DNA from: Zingiber officinale
Lineage: Eukaryota; Streptophyta; Magnoliopsida; Zingiberales; Zingiberaceae
Direction of reading: 5' to 3'
Length of the DNA: 64,000 nt
NCBI RefSeq assembly: GCF_018446385.1
Contig: NC_056006.1
Location: 1,240,001-1,304,000, forward strand
Below are positions 39,951 to 49,765 of this stretch, piece by piece. The position numbers and the translations under genes were made by a program. How positions within the stretch are numbered: position 1 is the first letter of the stretch; every line of letters begins with the position of its first letter. The notes under the pieces are model-generated. The model was not told the origin of the DNA and did not search any database. It was given only the letters and a program-made list of their open reading frames with translations.

Positions 39951-40211
39951 GAGTGTGCCATCCGCTCAGCCCTACGATCCTGTTCAGCGAGCGTCGGAAC
40001 CTCGACCCCCGCCGGAGCACCTTCTACCATCAATTGGACACCGGTAGGCCGGCCGGGCGGTCGACCCACCCTTCTCCGGTCGGCATATCGATTTAATCTT
40101 TTCTAAGGCGTCTGGTCAGTCAATCCTTCTCCGATCGGCCACATGACCCTTTGACTTCCACGTGGCGTTGACTCCCCAGGACGAGGGTCTCCTGTTCTTA
40201 CCGCCGGATCA

Positions 40212-40226
40212 CTTGCCTCCCCTTCA
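40212..40226 (-). other. Polypurine tract of E1
   Basis: On the minus strand GAAGGGGAGGCAAG directly precedes the 3' LTR of E1. Confidence 0.7.
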
Positions 40227-40574
40227 AGTCCAGTCAAAGGAGGCGATTAGTCCGACTGACTGGATCATCGGTTGGGCCGAGCAGCTTCATGCAACCACCA
40301 TCTGCTCGGACACAAAGGGGGTAGCCGAAACGCCAATCAACGCCCAACATTTTTTAGCGTCTCTTCGAATTTTCCGCCTACCTCCCTCATTAAGGTCAAG
40401 CGCACACGCATTAAATGCGTCCCAGTTGATGAAGGCCACGTGGCGGTGCTGTCGTAATCATACGGCGGCGGCATGGTGCTCTGATGGGATCGAGGCGGTT
40501 CGAAATGGACGGCACGATGCACGCTATGGTTTTCGTGCCCTGGATCCAACGGTGGAGGCCGCTCGGCCTCCACC

Positions 40575-40582
40575 CTATAAAT
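40575..40582 (+). promoter_or_regulatory. TATA box of the antisense ORF of E1
   Basis: CTATAAAT lies about 280 bp before the ATG of the antisense ORF. The related element E5 has TTTATAAAAC at about 49,622 before its homologous ATG, so the feature is conserved. Confidence 0.5.
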
Positions 40583-40856
40583 TCTTCGCCCTCCCGTCTT
40601 CACCGCATTTGCGTTGGCGATTCCGATCTCTGTCCTGGTGTTTTGGTGCTTCGGCGATCCCTCTCCTGTTCTCCGACAATCTCCGGCGTCCCTTCCTCGA
40701 TCCTTTTCCTCGTCGTAAGACTCTTCTTTCTCCCTTCAGTTCTTGCGCTTTCTTTGCACTTCTTTCTTTAGTTTTCGTACTCGGGTTACTGTTCCGTCGC
40801 AATCTTCTTGTTTTTGCCCTCTACCTTCGTCGTTTTTGGTTTTATCCGATCGCACG

Positions 40857-41973
40857 ATGGCCCAATCTTCCCAACCCGAAGACGAAACTTTCGGCCAATG
40901 GTACACCACCATGGAGTCGCGCTTCGATCGGCGCGACGCCGATGCTTTGATTAACAGCTTCGACATCCCCTCCAACCTTGAAATCATCCTACCCTCCGAC
41001 TCCTCTCGGCCAAACAAACCGCCGTGCGGAGCTTTTTGTGTTTTCCGCGACCAATTTACAGCCGGTCTGCGCTTTCCCATTCATCCCTTCTTTGTAGAAG
41101 TTTGCAACTTTTTTGGCATTCCGCTCGGAAGCCTAGTCCCCAATACTTTCCGCCTTCTATGTGGTGTAGTCGTCCTCTTCAAAATCCATAACATTTCCCT
41201 CCGACCAGAGGTTTTCTACTATTTCTACTACCCTAAGCAGTCCGAGTCGGGCACTTATATGTTCCAAGCTCGGCCCGGCTTGGTTTTCTTCAATAAACTT
41301 CCTTCTTCCAATAAGCATTGGAAAGAATTCTTTTTTTACATTCGCCATCCCGAGCGGGCTCCCTTCCGAACCAAATGGCAGGTCGGAAATCCACTCTCCC
41401 CAGAACTCAAAAAATTCAAGACCCGACCGGATTATCTACACGCCGCCAACATGCTATCCGGTCTGCGGCTTGACATCAACAAGTTTCTTCTAGAAGTGGT
41501 TATGTACATCTTCGGCTTGAGCCCGATCAGAACCCCACTCCCGAGCGGCTTCGGTAAGAATTCCACTTGGTAAATTCATTTTAATTGCTAACTTATTTTC
41601 TCTGTTTTCCTTTGCAGCGAACACCGTCATGGAGTCGGTGATGGCTGGCATCCTGAAGAGAAAGGCGGCGGCGCTCGAAGCCGCGGCAGCAAGGGAGATG
41701 GAGGCGCTCAGCATCCATCCAGTCGGCTCGCATGAAGGGGAGAGCGGGACTCATGAAGGGTCGGCCGCTCAGGCCTCTTATCAGCACGAGGCAAGAGGAG
41801 CCACCCCTAGCGGAGGACCAACTGTCCAGGAGGAAGGTTCCGCTCGGGAAGAGGAGCAACCTCGACCAAAGAGATGCCGAGCGGAAGACCGTCGAGCTCC
41901 GACGTTAAATATCGAGAGACGAGCCGGCGTCTATAAATCATCCGAGCGGAAGACCGTCGAGCTCCGATGTTAA
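40857..41973 (+). CDS. Antisense ORF of E1 (putative gypsy-type transposon protein), truncated
   Basis: On the strand opposite to gag. Exon 1 is 40,857-41,553 (MAQSSQPEDETF; core AGLRFPIHPFFVEVCNFF, then GIPLGSLVPNTFRLLCG). A GT-AG intron follows (41,554-41,617), then exon 2 to a TAA at 41,971-41,973. The core resembles the plant 'putative gypsy-type transposon' family found as antisense ORFs near the 3' LTR of Tat-lineage elements. Exon 2 has a KRKAAALEAAAA stretch and then runs into the 65-bp repeats, where it stops. Its coiled-coil C-terminal exon is not downstream but inverted at 43,149-43,904. Function unknown. A homologue on the + strand lies at 49,766. Confidence 0.75.
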
Positions 41974-42797
41974 AAATCGAGAGACGAGCCGGAGTCTATA
42001 AATCATCCGAGCGAAAGACCGTCGAGCTCCGACGTTAAATATCGAGAGACGAGCCGGCGTCTATAAATAAGCCGAGCGGAAGACCGTCGAGCTCCGACGT
42101 TAAAAATCGAGAGACGAGCCGGCGTCTATAAATCATCCGAGCGGAAGACCGTCGAGCTCCGACGTTAAAAATCGAGAGACGAGCCGGCGTCTATAAATAA
42201 GCCGAGCGGAAGACCGTCGAGCTCCGACGTTAAAAATCGAGAGACGAGCCGACGTCTATAAATAAGCCGAGCGGAAGACCGTCGAGCTCCGACGTTAAAT
42301 ATCGAGAGACGAGCCGACGTCTATAAATAAGCCGAGCGGAAGACCGTCGAGCTCCGACGTTAAAAATCGAGAGACGAGCCGGCGTCTATAAATCATCCGA
42401 GCGGAAGACCGTCGAGCTCCGACGTTAAAAATCGAGAGACGAGCCGGCGTCTATAAATAAGCCGAGCGGAAGACCGTCGAGCTCCGACGTTAAATATCGA
42501 GAGACGAGCCGGCGTCTATAAATCATCCGAGTGGAAGACCATCGAGCTCCGACGTTAAATATCGAGAGACGAGCCGGCGTCTATAAATAAGCCGAGCGGA
42601 AGACCGTCGAGCTCCGACGTTAAAAATCGAGAGACGAGCCGGCGTCTATAAATCATTCGAGCGGAAGACCGTCGAGCTCCGACGTTAAAAATCGAGAGAC
42701 GAGCCGGCGTCTATAAACCCTCCGAGCGAAAGACCGTCGAGCTCCGACGTTAAAAATCGAGAGGCGAGCCGGCGTCTATAAACCCTCCGAGCGGATG
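41877..42797 (+). repeat. 65-bp tandem array, 14 copies, in E1
   Basis: The core GAGCTCCGACG recurs exactly every 65 bp from 41,894 to 42,739. Units are almost identical. Each contains GTCTATAAA, a TATA-like motif, followed by either TCATCC or TAAGCC, with a third variant CCCTCC in the last two. The period is not a multiple of three, so no coding repeat is formed. The array sits between the two halves of the antisense ORF. Confidence 0.95.
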
Positions 42798-43148
42798 AGG
42801 GCAATAAGGACTGCAAGTGTCCAAGGAACTCTGCTATCAAAGCGTCAATATCGTTCGACTGCTCCTGTATCCGATCCGCTCGGCCCTATACCCAAAGGTA
42901 ATTCATCGGCATCTAGTGAACGACCTCTGATATCTAAGCGGAACATTACATATTTAGCCGAGCGGAAAGATTACACAAAATACTAGAGGTGTGATAAAGG
43001 GCGAGCGGACGACGCACAGATAAACTTCCATTCAAGATATCATATCAAAGAAACAGAAAGCAAAAGGAGATTACAGAAAATAAGGCCGAGCAGCCAAATT
43101 ACAAAAAGGGGTAGTTTATAGCTGAACGGCTAGATTACATTTAAGCTT
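42798..43148. other. Non-coding spacer in E1
   Basis: No open frame of note. Scattered short GAGCGGA and GCCGAGC words link it in style to the adjoining array. Confidence 0.5.
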
Positions 43149-44959
43149 CTACTCTAAATAATCATAAAGATCCTTGGGGATATTATCAAGGAGCGCCACC
43201 TGATCTGCAGCCGGGATGACGAAGGACTCGGGAAGTTGCACCTTGGACTTCAAGTAGGTAGTGGTGGCGGCCATGGCAAGGTCGAAGGCAGTATACATCC
43301 GCTCGCAAACTTTTTCTGAAAATTCGGGCGAGCGGATGTAATTCTGTCTCAAAGCAGCGACCCGGCTCGGCTCGGCCTCTTGGTATTCTTTAAAGGCCAA
43401 TTGAGACGCGGCGAGGGACTCCTGCAGAGTTTTCAGCTCATCTATATGCTTGAGTGCGTCAGCCGAGTGGATTGCTTTCTCGCCATCGAGCTGGTCCATC
43501 AGCTCCTTTACTTTCTGCTCTAGGCCCCGAGCCTCCACATTCTTTTTCTCCAGGTCGGAGATGGTCGTGTTCTTCCGCTCAGTCGCCAAGCTTACCTTGT
43601 GATCTAGAGATTTTTTCACTCGCTCAAGCTCGGCCAGATGGTGAGCCTGGTCGGCCGTCTTCTTCTGCTCGGCCGCCAACAAATCTTGAGCTTTCTTCAG
43701 CTCCCTTTGCAGTTCGGCATACGAAGGGCCTTGAGAGTCGGACGGACCGCCTGTCGCCTTCAGTTGTCTCAATTCCTCATCCACCATCGCTAGGCGGTTA
43801 GAGACAGCTATCTCCTCCACCCATCTCTGGCAAAAGAAAATTAGAAGCTGTTAGTGGCCGATTGGAAAGAATGCATACAAAACTTCGGAGAAAAAGAACT
43901 TACCCCCATGGCCTCCTGCATGTGGCTATTGGCCAAATTTCGGATCTTCTTTGGCTTAGGCCGCGCGGCAGCTACCTCTTGCACGTGGGACCTCACATGG
44001 GGGGAGCGGATTGCTTCGGCCCTCGGTCCTCTGGGCGGCTGATGAGCGGTATTCGGTTTCCGCTCGGTGTGGGGAGCCTGTTCGGTGGTAGTTTCCTTTC
44101 TTCGGGCTGCTTGGGCTTCCTCCACGTTGATGTATTCGTTGGCCCGGTGTAGCATATGGTCGTAGTCTTGGGTCGGTTTCCGAATGAGCGATCGGAAGAA
44201 GTCCTCGTCCACGAGGCCTTGTGTGAAGGCGTTCATCATGGTTTCCGAGGTGGCCGTTGGAATATCCATGGCCACCCTGTTGAACCGCTGGATATAAGCT
44301 CGGAGCGATTCGCGGGCTTCCTGTTTGATGGCAAACAGACTGACACTAGTCTTCTGATAGCGCCGACTGCTTGCGAAGTGGTGAAGGAAAGCCGTTCGAA
44401 AGTCTTTAAAACTTGTGATGGATCCGTCCGGTAACCTCCGAAACCATCGTTGGGCCGATCCCGAGAGGGTGGTAAGAAAAACTCGGCACTTCACCCCATC
44501 TGTGTATTGATGAAGAGTAGCTGTGTTGTCGAACTTACCCAAATGATCATCCGGGTCGGTGGTTCCGTTGTATTCGCCGATCACCGGGGGCACATAGTGC
44601 TTTGGTAGGGGATCCCGCAGGATGGCCTTCGAGAATTGACGGTTGATCCGCTCGGGCGAGGCGTTCGTTCGGGGGGCCTTGCCTTTTCTGCTATCTCGTC
44701 TTGGCATTTCATCTGATGGAGACCCTCGATCCCGATTAACTGCTGCTGCTTCAGGAGTGCGGAATAGGGCTCGATGGAATGGAACTGTGGCTGGCGGTGC
44801 TTCCGCTCGGCCACCCGACGCTGATGTTGCTTGCTGCTCAATTCGGTCGGCTTGCGACTTCTGCCTTTGTTCCACAAGCTTAGCTGCTCTCGTTTCGATT
44901 AGAGCGTCAAGCTCCTCTGTGGAGAGCATCACCGAGTGCTGTCGTCCAGCTTCGTCCAT
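43149..44959 (-). CDS. E1 gag fused through an intron to a coiled-coil exon
   Basis: Exon 1 (44,959 to 43,904, 352 codons) is a Ty3/gypsy gag with the Retrotrans_gag core (DPDDHLGKFDN, SGSAQRWFRRLPDGSI, FLHHFASSR, ESLRAYIQRFN). The zinc knuckle expected at its end is missing. After RPKPKK the sequence changes to IRNLANSHMQEAMG and meets a donor (GTAAGT). An intron of 77 bp (43,903-43,827) ends in TTTTGCCAG. Exon 2 (43,826 to 43,149, 225 residues) is in phase and is almost wholly heptad-type coiled coil (RWVEEIAVSNRLAMVDEEL). In E5 the matching exon pair (LANEYCYEQTK / HWVIRMSV, 51,120-51,547) belongs to the antisense ORF. So here the C-terminal part was inverted and joined in frame to gag. 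No stop within either exon. Confidence 0.75.
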
Positions 44960-44982
44960 TGCTTCCGATGGGATTCAGGAGC

Positions 44983-45003
44983 GTTCCCACAGACGGCGCC
45001 AAA
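44983..45003 (-). other. Primer binding site of E1 (Arg-tRNA type)
   Basis: On the minus strand TTTGGCGCCGTCTGTGGGAA follows the LTR. This is the Tat-type PBS. Confidence 0.85.
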
Positions 45004-45004
45004 T

Positions 45005-45851
45005 TGATCCTGTCCGAACGCTGAATCAACGGACGCTAGGCACGTGGCGCTCTCCGCGTTGCTGACGTAGATCCCCGACAGATCGTATGGTCCTCCGGCG
45101 AACCTGCAGGGAAGTCGGGCTGGGAAGGGATTCCCGGCGACGACCCTCCGACGCTCAAGTCAGGCAAAGCTCAACAAAGAAGTGGCTCCAGATATCGTAG
45201 AATGCATACCTCTGATGAAGTGCAAAGCTCCTTATATAGAGCTCGGGAGGAGCCCGGGCACACATACCTAGGTAAACACGTGTCCTCAGCCCATACCCCA
45301 CTAAGGGCCTGTCAGCATGCTTACCTGACACCATACTGCTACAGTCCAAGCATGTCTTCGATGGGACATCGGGACCCTTTGTCGTAAGATTTGGAGTATG
45401 GCCGGATTATAGAGCATGTCCGCTGTCAGAAGATGTCCCTTGTCCTTTTCTCCTTACTCCCTGCCGGGCCTCCGGCCGGCCATCACTCGCCTTACGTCCA
45501 GTCGGTGATATATAGTGATCTACTTGGGGAGATTCTCGGTAATGTGCTCTGTGGAGACTGTTAGCAGTATTCTACCTTATGTCTTCGGCCGAGCGTGCCA
45601 TCCGCTCGGCCCTACGATCCTGTTTAGCGAGCGCCGGAACCCCGACCCTCGCCGGAGCGCCTTCTGCCATCAATTGGACACCGGTAGGCCGGCCGGGCGG
45701 TCGGCCCACCCTTCTCCGGTCGGCATATCGATTTGATCTTTTCTAAGGCGTTTGGTCAGTCAATCTTTCTCCGATCGGCCACATGGCCCTTTGACTTCCA
45801 CGTGGCGTTGACTCCCCAGGACGGGGGTCTCCTGTTCTTACCGCCGAATCA
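45005..45851 (-). repeat. 5' LTR of E1
   Basis: 847 bp, uninterrupted. On the minus strand it begins TGATTCGG and ends GGACAGGATCA. Confidence 0.93.
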
Positions 45852-45856
45852 AGGTT

Positions 45857-45950
45857 TATGTGACCCTGAGGGCATTGTAGAAATTTTCATATTGTCACTC
45901 GTACAGGGGAGATGCTGTCGAAATTTCTTTTGGCAGAGACTACCTAGGGC
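45857..45950 (+). mobile_element. Tekay-like LTR remnant (E0), right part
   Basis: Continuation of 17,205-18,507 after the nested stack. TTGTAGAAATTTT, GTACAGGGGAGATGCTG and GGGCGTGA match the last 90 bp of the E3 LTR. The AGGTT at 45,852-45,856 is the second copy of the E1 target duplication. Confidence 0.8.
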
Positions 45951-45989
45951 GTGAAAAATTGCCTCGTGCATGCTTTGGCTGAATTAATA

Positions 45990-47369
45990 ATTATTTTATC
46001 AAATATTGTTTTGAAAGATGTCCTTTTTTTTGATGCAGTTGGTACCAATAATCAAACCTAAGTTATGATAAATGACAAATGGATTAAAGTTAGATGTTGT
46101 GTGATCTAACCTTTCTACCAAGTATGTAGGACTTGATTGGTCTGACACCAGGCTAAAATTCAGCTTGGTTTGAAGGGTCTAATAGCTGATATAGAAGGAC
46201 AAATAGGTAAAAAAGTAACCCGATATCTGGTGGAAAGTCCAGTTAGGTCCGCGGGATCTGACAGCTGGCTGAAATCTAGTTAGGTTTGAGGACCTAACAA
46301 CTTAAGGGAAGACCTAGTGGACCAAAGTAGAGTCAAGCGATTCTGCATAGTAAGTAAGGTAAATCACTGAAGGAGGGTGTTCTAGTGAGGACGAGTCCCA
46401 ATTAAGGACTTTAGATGCAAGTCCAGTCTATGTCCATTTTGGAAACCTAAACTAAGATCATGACTAGATCCTGGTCTTGGACAAACAAGATCTAATTAAT
46501 AATACTATTTTATTATTGTGCTAACTTTATTTTTCAGGTTACACTTTATTTTTGGACTAATGTATTTTGCAGAAGTAAAAATGAACAAGAAACACTCGGG
46601 TGAATAGTGCTCGAGGGGCCTCCTAGGCGATTTGAGGTGCCTCGGCTGCCTTGATCAAAGACCCGCATGGAAAGTAGCGGAGGAGCCTTCCATGTGGTTG
46701 AAGGCACCCTGGAGCTTGGCACGAAGGTGCCTCAGAGCACCTAGAAGATGCCCTCAGGTGGATATAGGCTGCAGTTCATGCTGCTTAACATTTCCAAAGA
46801 TAAAGGGATAGAGGTTGCTACTGGATGCACCTCAGACGAAGATGGAGGCGCCCTCAACAGCCTATATATGCCCTATTCGAGTAGCTTTCACAACAAAACT
46901 TGTGTACGAGCTTCAACAACTCCTTCGCTGCTTCGACTATGCTCTGCTGCTGTGATATAACTCTGAGACATTCGACCGGGGCTTGCAGACTAACACCGAC
47001 ACACAAGCCCAGTCAGACTCTATAAAAATGTTGGTAACGATTTAATATTAATGTACATTTTTCATACTTGTAAAAAGAAAGTGTAGGTTGTTATACTTTT
47101 CTAGTTCTTCGTACTTGTATTTAATTCTCTCTTTTGGTGGTTTTGGAAAAGGCTTATAGTGGATTACTTGTCGATACGGTCTAAGGGATCATGAGTCTTG
47201 GAGTAGGAGTCACCGAAGGCTTTGAACCAAGTAACTCCTTATGCACTTGTGTTTTTCGATTTCTGCTTTATTTTATTCGCTGCATACTAAAAATTAAAAA
47301 AGATAGATTTTTAAAACCGCATGATTCCCCCCCCCCCCCCCCCCCTCTCACATGCATAATGATCCTACA
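45990..47369 (+). mobile_element. SIRE-like copia LTR with PBS
   Basis: Long LTR-like sequence. A TATA-like CTATATATG lies near 46,862, with GGTGCCTC/GGCGCCCTC words upstream. Near 47,170-47,230 the block GGATCATGAGTCTTGGAGTAGGAGTC.CCGAAGGC is shared, inverted, with 63,480-63,520. A run of 19 C lies at 47,327-47,345. The right end (GATCCTACA, 47,369) is followed by a primer-site-like ATGATATCAGAGC at 47,371-47,383. The left boundary is uncertain. It is one LTR of a truncated element. Confidence 0.7.
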
Positions 47370-47640
47370 AATGATATCAGAGCTATGTTAGTTCTGAATT
47401 GGTGCAACCACTAATCAAGAAACAGATTTATTTTCTATTTTTTTTATTTCAGTTTTATGTTTTTTGAATCAATTTAAACTAGTACTGTTGTCTCTTCAGA
47501 TAAGTTTTTCATTTTGATTTCTTCGAACTGCTCGAAATTGGTACAAACACCACTCAAGCTTTATTCTCTTCTTTTTCCCACACTACTTACCCCAAGACCA
47601 AGTCTTGGTATCTATTTAAGTTTCTCCTATTTCAATAATC

Positions 47641-47709
47641 ATATGGTCCAAAATGAAGGATACAGTACTGCTCGCCTCTCGCTTTTTAATGAAGATGACT
47701 TTTCATACT
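47641..47709 (+). pseudogene. SIRE-like gag start, truncated
   Basis: The frame MVQNEGYSTAR, then LFNEDDFSY, is the usual beginning of SIRE-lineage copia gag. It stops at a TGA after about 23 codons, and the rest of the element is missing. Confidence 0.65.
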
Positions 47710-48239
47710 GAATGACCTTGTCTAAGACCTACAGAGATGATATGTTGGGCACGATAGATGAGTGATTGGTCGTCAAAAGACCTTTCTCTCCCAAATGAAG
47801 CTTTTACTTTGTTCTTGTGCACAAGGAGACAATCCAACAAAATGTTAGTGCCTAGAAACTATGGAGAGTTCCTGGCAAAAGCCCTCTGACTCTCAAGTCA
47901 GTCCTAGTCCGAACTAATGGAAGAACCGTCAAAACGTATGCGCAAGAGTAGAGTTACAGATGTTAGTGAGCGTACCTTCATCACGGAGAGAAATTTACCA
48001 CCTTACGTAACCTTCACAATCATGAGGTGGCAAAATGTGTCAAAGTTTGTTAAGCAGTTCACCATAATCGTCCAAGGAATCTTTATTTTACCCATATGTA
48101 TACCTCTTTTATCGTTTATAGCTTCTTCTATTATTACTGAGGTTGATGAAAGAATATGCTCTTATTATTGGTCTGCTGATGGGAGACATGAACTGAAGAA
48201 GTTTCCAGAAGAACATTCTTTGATATAAAGTTGTTATTA
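47710..48239 (+). other. Unassigned region with a 103-codon ORF
   Basis: An open frame at 47,917-48,228 begins MEEPSKRMRKSR and has a hydrophobic middle (FILPICIPLLSFIASSII), which could be one membrane segment. I do not recognise it. No promoter or splice evidence supports it. It lies between two decayed retroelements and could be chance. Confidence 0.25.
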
Positions 48240-48249
48240 TGACAAGCTA

Positions 48250-48540
48250 TCAGGATATTGTCTGCTGAACATGATTCGACTGGTCCTTAAGCCAGCCACC
48301 CCGTTGAGATGATGTTGTCAACTGAATATAATCCGATCGATCCTTAAGTTGGCCTCACTGTTAGGATGATGCTATTGACTGAATATAATCCGACCGATCC
48401 TTAAGTCGGTCTCCCTGTTAGGATGTCTATTGACTGAATATAATCCGACCGATCCTTAAGGCAGTCGCTTTATTAAGATGATATTGTTGGTTGAATATAA
48501 TCTTGCCGGTCCTTAAGATGGTTGCTTTTATTGAGTTGTT
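48250..48540 (+). repeat. 54-58-bp tandem repeats in E5
   Basis: Five imperfect units. CTGAATATAATC occurs at about 48,322, 48,380, 48,434 and 48,491, with a more diverged first unit at about 48,264. Confidence 0.75.
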
Positions 48541-49765
48541 CAATTGCATTCTGTATATTTCACTGCTATGCATCGTATTAAGTTGCTCAACCACATTTTG
48601 CGTAGCATTAAGATACTCATTGGAGAATGGTAGAGTGTATCATGCTCTCGAGAAATCCCTTTAATAATAATATATGTTGTGCTAGAATTATGTTCATGTG
48701 ATAATAATATAAGTGTCGTATGTCCAGTTATCTCTTTACCTGACCGAGCGTATGATAAGTTACCTAGAAAAGACCCACTTCACTCTAAGAGCCTGGATTA
48801 ATATACCAGGTTGGGTTGTATTTGTCCTGCTCTAGTTTTTGTACGGTCGGGATATATAAGTCTGTTTAACTTTATAACTGGACAAGTTTACATACCTTTT
48901 GTTCACCAGTAATTGGTCTATTGTGGAATGAGTCAATCGTTCAGGTCAGCCCTTAAGGTCGGCCGATCTTATTCATACTCACCTTAAAATCTAGCCGGCC
49001 CTGAGACACTAGGCTCCCCGATTCACTTGGTTTAAGGGTTGATCATCCTTCCCCAACTGGATTATAACTTGGTCTGGTGGAATCTAAGAAGCTTAGCACT
49101 GAGCGACTAATCCATGCCAGATGAGGGGATATTACTCTTTTTCAAGTTTGACTGCCTCGTCATCTTGACTTCTTCTACCACGTCACCTTCCAGGTCCATT
49201 CATCATAACTCATATCATTAGCCTCCCCTTCAAGTCTAGTCGAAGGAGGTATAGTCGACTGACTGGTTCCAAGTCCTATTTTTGCCCGCTTGACCTTCTC
49301 ACCAGACCCTTCAATAATCCACTATTCCTTTTAAGTCTTTAGGAGTTAGTAATTTTTTTAAAAACCACCTATTCACAGCCAGTTCCTTTAGGTGAGGTCA
49401 TCGAGGCCATGCAGAGATGTTCATGGTCAGAGGAATAATGTGATTGTCACCTCTATCATAAATGTCTGTTTATGGGTTAGTGCCACGTGACTCTTTTTTC
49501 ATTTTCTGAAATGACTTCTGATGCACGCTACTTTGTATGACTCAATGACACAGCCTTTTGCATATCAAAAGTGCACCAGAGCACATGCCGTTTTGATCAA
49601 GTGGTTGCCATTAAACTAGTCTTTATAAAACCCCTAAACAGTTGACCACCTCAGCACTTTGCACTTCATCTTCTTCGACTTCTTTCCCGGTGAACCTTCC
49701 TCCTCAACCTTTTCTTCACTCGCGCCTTAAGAGATCTAGTAAGTCATTTGCTTTTCGCCTTCCTT

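Larger units (their letters stand above)
18508..40211 (-). repeat. 3' LTR of E1, interrupted by E2 and E3
   Basis: LTR pieces at 18,508-18,974, 29,468-29,591 and 39,956-40,211. The intervening spans are E2 with GGCCT duplication and E3 with GAGTG duplication. Removing both restores co-linearity with 45,005-45,851. Confidence 0.92.
18508..45851 (-). mobile_element. Tat-lineage gypsy element E1, split by two later insertions
   Basis: E1 has two 847-bp LTRs, 45,005-45,851 and a left one made of 18,508-18,974, 29,468-29,591 and 39,956-40,211. Both have TG...CA ends in minus orientation, and the pieces add up to exactly 847 bp. A perfect target duplication AGGTT flanks it (18,503-18,507 and 45,852-45,856). 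The PBS beside the right LTR reads TTTGGCGCCGTCTGTGGGAA on the minus strand, typical of Tat/Athila. The internal part (40,212-45,004) has gag and an antisense ORF, but no protease, RT, RNase H or integrase, so E1 is non-autonomous. I count about 37 LTR differences (about 4.4%). Confidence 0.92.

Noticed and set aside
40162-40950. 262-codon + strand ORF overlapping the antisense ORF start
   Set aside because: It crosses LTR, polypurine tract and promoter-like region in another frame. The MAQ frame is supported by the homologue at 49,766.
43454-44434. + strand ORFs opposite the E1 gag and coiled coil
   Set aside because: Antisense shadows of the GC-rich gag and coiled-coil exons.
45990-47369. 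Continuation of the copia remnant of 15.1-16.7 kb after the nested stack
   Set aside because: The sequence is LTR-like, with TATA and a following PBS, and shows no integrase or RT similarity.
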